Source: CAYTQK01 sp964439745 (GTDB lineage Bacteria > Desulfobacterota > Desulfobacteria > Desulfobacterales > Desulfosudaceae). From it: a stretch of 7,447 nt of DNA. The position numbers were made by a program, and so were the translations under genes. Positions 1-5,931 of this stretch are shown piece after piece (position 1 is the stretch's first letter; each line of letters opens with the position of its first letter). The notes below the pieces were generated by a model, which worked only from the letters and a program-made list of their open reading frames with translations, was not told the DNA's origin and made no database searches. The DNA is taken from positions 1-7,447 of the forward strand of contig CAYTQK010000167.1 of assembly GCA_964439745.1 (NCBI GenBank), written 5' to 3'.

Positions 1-800
1 CCGTCAATCTCGTCCAACACCTCGGTCATAAACGATATGAACAGGCGGGGCGGGATCTTGTCGGCCAGCTGCTGGCCCAGTTCAGACACCAGGTTGAGGT
101 AGAAGTTAATGACCGGCGGCAGGGCCCCCAGCACGGCGAAACCCGTTTCCATGTCTTCCCAGAGCAGGGCCCGGGCCGCCTTCGTGCCTTTTTCCGGATC
201 CACCGCGGTCAGCATCTCCCGCAGAAGATCTTTGACAAAAGCTGTCCGCAGAATTTCAGCCAGCACCCCGGCCGGGGCGTCGGCGCTCCCGGCCTCTTCC
301 GGGTCCGGCGGCGCTGCCGGCTCCCCCGATACCGTCGAATCAGCCGTCTCCACTTGACCGGGGGCAACGACAGCGGCGCTCCTGCCGGCACCAGCAGCGC
401 CGCCCGGATCCAGGAACGTTTTTTCGAACACCGGGGAAAGGGAGGTGATCATGGCTGCGGCCTTTTGCCGCGCCTGGTCCAGGGCCTCCCGGTCGATCTC
501 CGCAAGCACGGTTTCCAGGTAATCTCCCAGCATTTCCGGCGGATATTTGTCGTTGATCTGGTCTGTCAGCTCATCCACCAGGTAAATCAGGGCATTCCCC
601 AGGGCCGGCGCGGCCGCCATCAGGGAGAGGCCGAATTCGGCGTCCTGCCAGAGAATGGTGCGGACCAGGCGCCGGGCAGAGGCCGCGTCCAGATTGTTCA
701 AGGTAATTCGGATACCATTTTTGACAGCCACGCTTTGCAGCAGCTGCGACAACACCCGGTCGACCGCGTCAATCAACCCCTTGTCCGTCGGATCGGTCAT
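1..800 (-). CDS. Hypothetical protein with an internally duplicated domain (3' end outside window)
   Basis: I do not recognise this family. The reading frame opens at ATG 800 and stays open for 266 codons to the left edge, so the C-terminus is missing. The start is supported by GGAG eight bases upstream and by lying 15 bp after the stop of the acyl-CoA dehydrogenase gene, which implies co-transcription and probably translational coupling. Two copies of one domain are visible: residues 50-103 and 213-266 align without a gap at an offset of 163, with about 22 of 54 positions identical. These include a shared L-W-x-D-x-E-x-G motif (50-57 and 213-220), a D-K-x-P-P motif (84-88 and 247-251) and a closing L-x-E-I-D (99-103 and 262-266). 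A Pro/Ala/Gly-rich linker, about residues 132-178, separates them. No signal peptide or membrane segment is evident; the copies look helical. Its position suggests a role linked to the dehydrogenase pair, but nothing in the sequence fixes a function. Confidence 0.8.
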   Translation of the reverse strand, partial: MTDPTDKGLIDAVDRVLSQLLQSVAVKNGIRITLNNLDAASARRLVRTILWQDAEFGLSLMAAAPALGNALIYLVDELTDQINDKYPPEMLGDYLETVLAEIDREALDQARQKAAAMITSLSPVFEKTFLDPGGAAGAGRSAAVVAPGQVETADSTVSGEPAAPPDPEEAGSADAPAGVLAEILRTAFVKDLLREMLTAVDPEKGTKAARALLWEDMETGFAVLGALPPVINFYLNLVSELGQQLADKIPPRLFISFMTEVLDEID

Positions 801-815
801 ATCAATGGCTCCGGG

Positions 816-2090
816 CTAAATGGTTTGACAGTTGAAAAAATACCGTACCGCCTCGGCCTGGCACAGCTGCTTGCCGCCCAGCCAGAGCTGAATCATCTTG
901 ACGTCCCGCCAGTGTTTTTCCACGTCGCGGACGCGGTCGCTGCCGTATACGCCCAGGATATCCATGGCCGTTCCGATATTGGTGACCATCTGATCGCAGA
1001 CAAAGGCCTTGATGTTCCGCGACCGGGCGATGGTCTCCTCGGAATGGATGGGCCGGCCGCCGGGCTTGTTCCGGCTGTCGATGAGACGCACGATCTCGTA
1101 GGAAAGGATGCGGCAGATGTCGATATCCCCGGCAATCTTGCCGATAACACCGGCCACGGCGTCGTTTTCCTTGAGCGGCCGGTTGCCGATGGTGGTTGCG
1201 GAGACAAAATCGTAAAGGATCTCGTAAACATTGATCATGGCACCCATGGCAAAGCCGACACTGCCCAGCAGCCCCATGGGAATGATGCGCTTGAAGGCCT
1301 CGGCGTCCTTGCTCGGCCCCTGGACGCGGTAAAAATCCGGCACCCGTACGTTATCAAACCAGATATCTCCGTTCTTGTCGGCCGCCATGCCGGCCTTCTG
1401 ATAAGGCCCGCTCTGCTTGACCCCCTTCAGATGGGCCGGTACCATGATATAGGCGAAATCACGGGGATCGTCGGAACCCGGGCGGGTGGTGCAGGGCACC
1501 CCGAAAAGGTTGGCCGCACCACCGGAATTGGTCGGCCACAGCTTGTGGCCGTTGATGACCCATTCGCTGCCGTCCCGTTCGGCGGTGGTCTGAATGGTCC
1601 TGCCGTGCAGCAGGTCCATGTTTTCAATATCCGAACCGCCCTGGGGCTCGGTCATGGCCTGGCAGCAGATGCAGAGTTTGTCCGTGCGGCAGAACATGGG
1701 TGCCAGTTCCCGGGCCAGCCGCATGTTGATGTCGGGCTTGATGAGAAAAGTGCTGAGGGACCACTGGGAACAGAGATTGGCCAGGGCCAGGGCGCTGTCC
1801 GCCCGGGCCATCTCTTCGCACAGGGCAAATACCATGGCGGCCATGGAATCCGATGATCCCAGCCCCCAGCCGCCCAGTTCCTCGGGGAAAAGCGACTTCT
1901 GGATGCCCAGGTCCACGCACAGTTTCTTCATGGCCGGCTCGATCAGGGAATGATCCCGCCAGTCTTCGTCATACCGGCGGCGATAAGGCATGACCTCTTC
2001 CTCGGCCCATTTGCGAATCACCTGCCGCAGGGGCTTTTCCATGGGAGAAATCCGGTCGACCGGCCTTGAAAATTCGTCAAATGATTTCAT
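816..2090 (-). CDS. Acyl-CoA dehydrogenase family protein (flavin-motif-bearing subunit)
   Basis: This 424-residue protein has the usual length and layout of a soluble FAD-dependent acyl-CoA dehydrogenase, which introduces an alpha,beta double bond into an acyl-CoA and passes electrons to ETF. The flavin/substrate signature AMTEPQGGSD is at 145-154 and the second FAD-contact motif, G-H-K-L-W-P-T-N-S-G, at 181-190. The C-terminal helical domain ends with W-R-D-V-K (394-398). Aligned by eye to medium-chain acyl-CoA dehydrogenase, the catalytic glutamate of its Y-E-G-T motif is replaced by Leu404 (W-L-G-G). The alternative helix-G glutamate position of isovaleryl- and long-chain enzymes also appears to be non-acidic (around Ile269-Ile270). 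The R-x-Q-F-G FAD-contact motif is also altered (T-I-G-N-R, 300-304). The start is fixed by a strong AGGAGGGGAGG just upstream. It follows the degenerate paralogue by 47 bp and shares the word L-A-P-M-F-C with it (129-134). The substrate is unknown; a saturated, branched or alicyclic acyl-CoA is only a guess. Confidence 0.9.
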   Translation of the reverse strand: MKSFDEFSRPVDRISPMEKPLRQVIRKWAEEEVMPYRRRYDEDWRDHSLIEPAMKKLCVDLGIQKSLFPEELGGWGLGSSDSMAAMVFALCEEMARADSALALANLCSQWSLSTFLIKPDINMRLARELAPMFCRTDKLCICCQAMTEPQGGSDIENMDLLHGRTIQTTAERDGSEWVINGHKLWPTNSGGAANLFGVPCTTRPGSDDPRDFAYIMVPAHLKGVKQSGPYQKAGMAADKNGDIWFDNVRVPDFYRVQGPSKDAEAFKRIIPMGLLGSVGFAMGAMINVYEILYDFVSATTIGNRPLKENDAVAGVIGKIAGDIDICRILSYEIVRLIDSRNKPGGRPIHSEETIARSRNIKAFVCDQMVTNIGTAMDILGVYGSDRVRDVEKHWRDVKMIQLWLGGKQLCQAEAVRYFFNCQTI

Positions 2091-2137
2091 GGATCGTCCT
2101 CCCCTCCTGATATCCGGGCGCTGCGCGCGGTCTTTTT

Positions 2138-3376
2138 CTACATGGCGCTGCTGTCAAAGACATACCGGGCGACATCCAGCCGGACCGGGGCTTCTCCGCC
2201 AATGCCGCACAGGCTCGACTGAATCGTTTTGATGTCCCGCCAGGATTTTTCCACCCGGCCCTCCCGGGCGTATCCCTCCGAGGCCATCAGTTCCATCATT
2301 TTATTGACAGCCAGCAGGGCGTTGGCCTGGACCCGCCGGCCCGTCATCTGGGAAACGGCAAACATCGTGGGGCTGCCGGCCGCGCCCCATTCGTCCGGGT
2401 TGGCCAGAGAATAAGCCAGGTGATGGATCAGGGTCCAGGCCAGGGAGACCTCTTCATAGGCCTCGGCCAGTACCGCCGCGCACAGGGGGTTGTTCTTGAT
2501 CAGGCCCCCGGCCTTGATGACGCGCTCGTCGGCCCACTCGCCGGCCACCTCCAGGCAGCCCATGGCCGCGCCCGTACTGACAGCCCCCAGCAGCAGGTTA
2601 AGCCAGGCGTAAAAGGCCCGCACCGGACTTTCACCGGCCAAAAGATGACCATCCGGCACGATGGCCTGGTCCAGATCGATATCAGCGTTGCGGCACCCCT
2701 CCAGACCGGTTTTCAGGTAGGGTTCTGCCCGGCGGACACCCGCGGCATCGGCCGGAATGACGGCCAGCGCCGGAGTACCCGCTTCATCGGCGCAGACAAC
2801 GGCCAGCACGGCCGCCTCGGCACCGAGGTCCAGGGGGCGCAGGGCTTCCCCGGAAACCGTCCGGTCCTCCCCTGACCCAGCCAGGGCGGCCCGGATCGGA
2901 CGTCCGGCGAAGAGCGGGTAGACTTGCCCCACCCGTCCCCCGGCCGGCAGAATCGGCGCAATGGTGGTAAGGGTATCCTGGCAGAACATGGGCGCCAGCT
3001 TCCCGGCCAGGGAGCCGCCGCCCTCCTCGGCCGCCAGCACCCCGCCCAGGGCGTATTCCACGGCATGGATAAACCCGATGGCGGCATCGGCCCGGCCGAT
3101 CTCCTTGAGCACCATGACCAGGGTGACAGCCGCGTCGACCCGGTTCAAACCCAGACCGCCGTCATCCGCTGAAAACATCAGACCCTGGCAGCCGATATCC
3201 AGGGCCAGGCGGGACCGGACCTGCGGAAAAAGATTGCCATAATCATCCTGGTAGTCCAGGCGGCGGGAAACGATCTCCTTGGTGGCCCACTGGCGGACCG
3301 ACTTGGCGATCTCTTCGGTTTCCCGGGTAACCCAGGTTTTGGGATAAACAAACAGCTGGTTAATATCTTTTTTCAT
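2138..3376 (-). CDS. Degenerate acyl-CoA dehydrogenase-like protein, probable partner subunit
   Basis: This 412-residue protein has the fold-level layout of an acyl-CoA dehydrogenase: an N-terminal helical domain with F-S-x-D-D-G-G-L-G-L (68-77), a mid beta domain and a C-terminal helical domain with W-R-D-I-K (379-383). The flavin signatures are missing. After L-A-P-M-F-C (127-132) the expected T-E-P-x-x-G-S-D is replaced by A-P-I-L-P-A-G-G-R (140-148), and no W-x-T-N motif follows. The catalytic Glu position in the C-terminal motif reads Leu389. The shared words and similar C-terminal tail show it is a paralogue of the next gene downstream (47 bp away). Heterotetrameric dehydrogenases in which only one subunit type supplies the flavin site are known from mycobacterial sterol catabolism (ChsE1-ChsE2 type), and I infer a similar arrangement here. 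GGGAGG lies just before the ATG. The frame is intact over its full length, so it is not a decaying pseudogene. Confidence 0.82.
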   Translation of the reverse strand: MKKDINQLFVYPKTWVTRETEEIAKSVRQWATKEIVSRRLDYQDDYGNLFPQVRSRLALDIGCQGLMFSADDGGLGLNRVDAAVTLVMVLKEIGRADAAIGFIHAVEYALGGVLAAEEGGGSLAGKLAPMFCQDTLTTIAPILPAGGRVGQVYPLFAGRPIRAALAGSGEDRTVSGEALRPLDLGAEAAVLAVVCADEAGTPALAVIPADAAGVRRAEPYLKTGLEGCRNADIDLDQAIVPDGHLLAGESPVRAFYAWLNLLLGAVSTGAAMGCLEVAGEWADERVIKAGGLIKNNPLCAAVLAEAYEEVSLAWTLIHHLAYSLANPDEWGAAGSPTMFAVSQMTGRRVQANALLAVNKMMELMASEGYAREGRVEKSWRDIKTIQSSLCGIGGEAPVRLDVARYVFDSSAM

Positions 3377-3403
3377 ATTCCCTCCCGGAAATATAAGCGT
3401 CAG

Positions 3404-3415
3404 GCGCCGCGGCGC
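3404..3415. repeat. 12-bp perfect GC palindrome in the dehydrogenase operon leader
   Basis: GCGCCGCGGCGC is its own reverse complement and sits between the candidate promoter and the first dehydrogenase start, just downstream of the predicted transcription start. That is a position where a repressor could act. As RNA it could form only a short stem with a four-base loop. On the plus strand it is followed by a T run, but no plus-strand gene ends here. Confidence 0.35.
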
Positions 3416-3424
3416 TCTTTTTTG

Positions 3425-3453
3425 GGTTTATCACCGGTTGCAGTGGATGTCAA
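3425..3453 (-). promoter_or_regulatory. Candidate sigma70 promoter for the acyl-CoA dehydrogenase operon
   Basis: On the minus strand a perfect TTGACA (3453-3448) is followed after 17 bp by TAAACC (3430-3425), preceded by TG in the extended -10 position. The -10 hexamer itself is weak (3 of 6). The predicted transcription start, near 3418, is about 40 nt before the ATG of the first dehydrogenase gene and lies just after the stop of mpl at 3474, so the operon need not depend on mpl transcription. Confidence 0.45.
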
Positions 3454-3473
3454 ATCACAGAAAAAACAAATCG

Positions 3474-4898
3474 CTACAGGCGCGCCAGCAGGTTTTCATG
3501 AATATTGTCAAAACCGCCGTTGGACATGACCAGGACCAGGTCGCCGGAGCGGGCCTCTGTCGCCAGAAAATCGACGATGGCGGCCGCGTCGGCAAAGCGA
3601 TAGGCCGGCCGGTCCGGGCGGCTCAGATCCGCGGCCAGGCGCTCGGTAGAAAAACGATGGCCGGCCGGCACCTTGTCCGGAAAAGGCGGATCGCTGATAC
3701 AGACCAGGTCGGCCCCGTCAAAGGCACCGGCATAGGCGGTCTGAAAAACGTCCCGCATGCTGGTGTTGGTCCGGGGCTCAAACACCGCGATCAGCCGGCC
3801 CTCCGGGTAAAAGGGACGGACTCCGGCAATGGTGGCGGCCACGGCCGTGGGATGATGAGCGAAATCATCCATGACGGTGATGCCGTTTTTGACGCCCCGA
3901 ATCTCCTGGCGCCGTTTGACGCCGGGAAAATCCGCCAGGGCCCGGCCGACCGCTGCGGCTGAAACCCCGGCGCTGTCGGCCGCGGCCATGGCACCCACGG
4001 CGTTAAGCAGGTTATAGCGCCCTTGCAGCGGGGTGACAAACTCGCCATAGACCCGGCCGTTGCGGATGACGGTAAATTCACTCAGCGGCGCCTTGACGTT
4101 GGCCGCGGCCAGGCGCCAGGACGCGGCCGGACTTTCCCCATACCGTTCAGCGGCCGGACCGGCCTGCTTGACCAGTTCTGCCAGGTTGGCATCATCGTCA
4201 AATACCAGCAGCCGGCTGTTCGGCGATAATCCCGCCAGCAGCGACCGGAAGCTGGCCATGACCGCCGCCAGATCGGCAAAAATATCGGCATGGTCGAACT
4301 CCACCCCGGTCACCACCGTCACCGCCGGCCGGTAATGCAGAAACTTGGAGGTCTTGTCAAAAAAGGCGGTATCATATTCATCGCCCTCGATGACCATGTG
4401 CGGCCCGGTGCCCAGGCGATAGTTGCTCTCAAACCCCCGGACCATCCCGCCGATTATAAAGGAAGGATCCAGGCCGGCGGTATGCAGCATCCAGGCCAGC
4501 AGGGCGGTGGTGGTGGTCTTGCCGTGGGTGCCGCAGACCATGAGGATGGATTTGTCGCGGGCGGCAAAATGGTTGATGGCCTGGGGCATGGAACAGTACG
4601 GCAGCCGCATTTCCCGCACGGCCGCGGCCTCGGGATTGTCCCGGGTGACGGCGTTGCCGATGACCACCAGGTCCGGGTGATGGGCCAGGTTGTCGGCTGA
4701 AAAGCCGGCGGCCACGGGGATCCCCCGGTCGGCCAGCAGGTCGCTCATGGGCGGATAAACATTGTGATCAGAGCCGGTCACGGCATAGCCCAGGTCGCGG
4801 AGCATACCGGCCAGGGCCGCCATGCCGGTGCCGCCGGCCGCCACCAGGTGAATGGTGTTTACATTTGACGGTATGATATTGAGCGCTTGATCCGGCAT
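3474..4898 (-). CDS. mpl: UDP-N-acetylmuramate:L-alanyl-gamma-D-glutamyl-meso-diaminopimelate ligase (Mpl)
   Basis: Mpl is a cytoplasmic Mur-ligase-family enzyme. It uses ATP to attach the recycled tripeptide L-Ala-gamma-D-Glu-meso-DAP directly to UDP-MurNAc, returning cell-wall turnover products to peptidoglycan synthesis. In 474 residues it shows the N-terminal UDP-binding domain (G-G-T-G-M 22-26, V-T-G-S-D 40-44, Y-P-P-M-S 48-52) and the ATP-binding loop CGTHGKTTTT (122-131). It also has E-G-D-E-Y-D-T-A-F-F-D (171-181), E-F-D-H-A-D (200-205), G-R-Y-N-L-L-N (293-299), D-D-F-A-H-H-P (344-350) and F-E-P-R-T-N-T (373-379). The E-x-DEYDTAFFD and DDFAHHPTA words favour Mpl over MurC. I chose ATG 4898 because Mpl proteins begin shortly before the I-H-L strand; ATG 4910 (four residues longer) is an alternative. 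Neither has a good Shine-Dalgarno. The frame stays open upstream to 5189, but that stretch is antisense to arfB and lacks family similarity. It ends with TAG at 3474. Confidence 0.93.
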   Translation of the reverse strand: MPDQALNIIPSNVNTIHLVAAGGTGMAALAGMLRDLGYAVTGSDHNVYPPMSDLLADRGIPVAAGFSADNLAHHPDLVVIGNAVTRDNPEAAAVREMRLPYCSMPQAINHFAARDKSILMVCGTHGKTTTTALLAWMLHTAGLDPSFIIGGMVRGFESNYRLGTGPHMVIEGDEYDTAFFDKTSKFLHYRPAVTVVTGVEFDHADIFADLAAVMASFRSLLAGLSPNSRLLVFDDDANLAELVKQAGPAAERYGESPAASWRLAAANVKAPLSEFTVIRNGRVYGEFVTPLQGRYNLLNAVGAMAAADSAGVSAAAVGRALADFPGVKRRQEIRGVKNGITVMDDFAHHPTAVAATIAGVRPFYPEGRLIAVFEPRTNTSMRDVFQTAYAGAFDGADLVCISDPPFPDKVPAGHRFSTERLAADLSRPDRPAYRFADAAAIVDFLATEARSGDLVLVMSNGGFDNIHENLLARL

Positions 4899-4915
4899 GC
4901 CATATCTCATATTAT
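4887..4915 (+). promoter_or_regulatory. Candidate sigma70 promoter for arfB
   Basis: TTGATC (4887-4892; 4 of 6 matches to the -35 consensus) and TATTAT (4910-4915; 5 of 6 matches to the -10) are separated by exactly 17 bp. Transcription would start near 4922, about 50 nt before the arfB ATG. The elements overlap the first codons of the divergent mpl gene. The same bases read on the minus strand give TATAAT (4916-4911), but with no convincing -35. Confidence 0.45.
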
Positions 4916-4971
4916 AAATCAGGTGTACAAACCAGCATTTTTTTCTTTTTAAATCTCGTTCCCGCAGACGC

Positions 4972-5397
4972 ATGATACCTGTTACCGACCAGATCGCCCT
5001 GGATGAAAAAGAACTGGCGCTGACTTTTGTCCGGGCCTCCGGCCCCGGCGGCCAGAACGTCAACAAGGTCTCCTCGGCCGTCCAGCTCCGTTTTGACGTG
5101 GCCGGTTCTCCCTCCCTGCCGGAGGATGTGCGCCAGCGGCTGATGAAACTGGCCGGCCGCCGCCTCAGCAACGAGGGCGTCCTGGTCATTGAGGCCCGGC
5201 GCTTCCGGAGCCAGGAAAAAAACCGGCAGGACGCTCAGGACCGGCTGGTGGCCCTCATCCGGAAGGCCGCCGCAAAGCCCCGGGCCCGTAAAAAGACCCG
5301 CCCTTCGGCCGCCGCCAAAAAGCGGACCAAGGCCGCCAAGATCCACCGCAGCCGGCTGAAAAAAACCCGGGGCAGCGTCCGGGGTGATGAGGAATAA
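4972..5397 (+). CDS. arfB: Alternative ribosome-rescue peptidyl-tRNA hydrolase ArfB (YaeJ family)
   Basis: ArfB recognises ribosomes stalled without a stop codon and hydrolyses the peptidyl-tRNA, acting as a backup to tmRNA/SmpB. The 141-residue product matches the family length. It carries the release-factor catalytic loop G-P-G-G-Q-N-V-N-K (24-32), with GGQ at 26-28 as in E. coli YaeJ. The conserved R-F-x-x-Q-E-x-N-R stretch (G-V-L-V-I-E-A then F-R-S-Q-E-K-N-R) follows. The tail is rich in Lys, Arg and Ala; in the known structure this tail becomes a helix that probes the empty mRNA channel. It lacks the codon-recognition domains of RF1/RF2, so it is not a truncated release factor. No clear Shine-Dalgarno precedes the ATG. 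It is divergent from mpl and is followed by the csp promoter about 60 bp downstream, so it is probably monocistronic. Confidence 0.95.
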   Translation: MIPVTDQIALDEKELALTFVRASGPGGQNVNKVSSAVQLRFDVAGSPSLPEDVRQRLMKLAGRRLSNEGVLVIEARRFRSQEKNRQDAQDRLVALIRKAAAKPRARKKTRPSAAAKKRTKAAKIHRSRLKKTRGSVRGDEE

Positions 5398-5436
5398 GTT
5401 CTGCTTCGGGGGAAAAGACTTCACTGGTATGCCTGA

Positions 5437-5461
5437 AAGCAAATAAATTCAAATTTTGCTT
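5437..5461. repeat. AT-rich inverted repeat between arfB and the csp promoter
   Basis: AAGCAAA (5437-5443) and TTTGCTT (5455-5461) are perfect inverted repeats around an 11-base A/T-rich centre. This could be a weak terminator for arfB. Its position at about -34 to -57 relative to the predicted csp transcription start also fits an A/T-rich UP element for the RNA polymerase alpha subunit. I cannot decide between these from sequence alone. Confidence 0.35.
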
Positions 5462-5487
5462 GCTTTTGCAAAATAACCTGTTATAAT
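5460..5487 (+). promoter_or_regulatory. Strong extended -10 promoter for the csp gene
   Basis: A perfect TATAAT (5482-5487) is preceded by TG one base upstream (5479-5480), giving a full extended -10. A partial -35, TTGCTT, lies at 5460-5465 with a 16-bp spacer, and A/T-rich DNA precedes it. The predicted start near 5494 gives a csp leader of about 139 nt, comparable to the long leaders of enterobacterial cold-shock mRNAs. Confidence 0.72.
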
Positions 5488-5493
5488 ATCACT

Positions 5494-5632
5494 CCAAAGT
5501 GTCAACAACATCCTGGCGGGGGTTGCCGGGATGGTTTTTCTGAAGGAACGATTCATCGCATTATCGCAGAACGGCATCCTCCAGTAAAAACGTTGAACAA
5601 ACAAAAAAAAGCAAGATGAAGGAGGATGTAGC
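5494..5632 (+). promoter_or_regulatory. Structured 5' leader of csp mRNA, candidate RNA switch
   Basis: The leader has four interlocking segments. A (5509-5517) and B (5525-5533) form a nine-pair hairpin (one G-U) with loop GGGGGTT, followed by one G and five T. C (CATCCTCC, 5575-5582) is perfectly complementary over eight bases to D (GGAGGATG, 5621-5628), which contains the csp Shine-Dalgarno. A can instead pair with D (CATCCT with AGGATG) and B with C (GGATG with CATCC). The 38 bases between C and D are A-rich and likely unstructured. Cold-shock mRNAs in other bacteria are known to refold in their leaders with temperature; the specific switch here is inference. Confidence 0.5.
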
Positions 5633-5833
5633 ATGAGTCAAGGTATCGTGAAATGGTTTAACGATCAGAAGGGCTTTGGTTTTATCGAACAGGAAGATGG
5701 GCCGGATGTATTTGTGCACTATTCAGCCATCAACGAAGCCGGTTTTAAATCCCTGAACGAAGGAGACCGGGTGACGTTTGACATTGAGCAGGGCCAGAAA
5801 GGGCCGGCCGCTCAGAACGTGAGCAAGCTCTAA
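5633..5833 (+). CDS. Cold-shock domain protein (CspA family)
   Basis: This 66-residue single-domain OB-fold protein binds single-stranded RNA and DNA and acts as an RNA chaperone and transcription antiterminator in the cytoplasm. It begins with the family hallmark G-I-V-K-W-F-N (4-10). It has the RNP1 motif K-G-F-G-F-I (13-18) and the RNP2 motif V-F-V-H (26-29), which supply the aromatic nucleic-acid stacking surface. The C-terminal strand ends Q-N-V-S-K-L. The start is fixed by AAGGAGG with seven bases between GGAGG and ATG, an optimal spacing. It has its own extended -10 promoter, a long structured leader and a strong intrinsic terminator, so it is set up for high, conditional expression. 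Whether it is cold-induced or a constitutive paralogue cannot be read from the protein. Confidence 0.96.
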   Translation: MSQGIVKWFNDQKGFGFIEQEDGPDVFVHYSAINEAGFKSLNEGDRVTFDIEQGQKGPAAQNVSKL

Positions 5834-5856
5834 TATCTGTTCATTATACAATTCAC

Positions 5857-5893
5857 AAGGGGCATCCATCCTGTTGATGGATGCCCCTTTTTT
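5857..5893 (+). terminator. Intrinsic terminator after csp
   Basis: GGGGCATCCATC (5859-5870) and GATGGATGCCCC (5876-5887) form a perfect 12-bp stem with loop CTGTT. AA before the stem can also pair with the first two T residues. Six T follow directly (5888-5893). It begins 23 bp after the csp stop codon and ends 38 bp before the RRM gene start. Confidence 0.93.
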
Positions 5894-5931
5894 CTTTACT
5901 GTCCGCTCGGTGTCAACCGAAAGGAATCTCC

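Noticed and set aside
354..1856. A 500-codon open frame on the plus strand
   Set aside because: It lies antisense to the acyl-CoA dehydrogenase gene and the duplicated-domain gene, shows no recognisable motif, and long antisense frames are expected in GC-rich coding DNA. The minus-strand frames carry clear family signatures or a coherent internal duplication.
2420..2875. A 151-codon plus-strand frame
   Set aside because: It is antisense to the degenerate dehydrogenase, with no motif and no ribosome-binding site of note.
2138..3376. The second dehydrogenase as a pseudogene because its flavin motifs are missing
   Set aside because: The frame is full length, has a good ribosome-binding site and retains the paired C-terminal words, which favours a maintained non-flavin subunit over decay.
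3402..3423. Palindrome followed by a T run on the plus strand, resembling a terminator
   Set aside because: No plus-strand gene ends here, and the palindrome folds to only a four-base-pair stem. On the minus strand, where mpl ends, the T run would precede the hairpin as A residues.
3438..3962. A 174-codon plus-strand frame
   Set aside because: It is antisense to the 3' part of mpl, where the Mpl-specific motifs are intact in the minus frame.
4899..5189. N-terminal extension of Mpl by about 97 codons
   Set aside because: The extension is antisense to arfB, whose protein is unmistakable, and has no similarity to Mur ligase N-termini, which begin just before the I-H-L strand encoded after ATG 4898.
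4912..5442. A 176-codon minus-strand frame over arfB
   Set aside because: It is a shadow of arfB without recognisable features.
5881..5931. Upstream ATG giving a 17-residue longer RRM protein
   Set aside because: It starts inside the csp terminator stem and has no Shine-Dalgarno; the ATG at 5932 has AAGGA at the right distance and begins the RRM directly.
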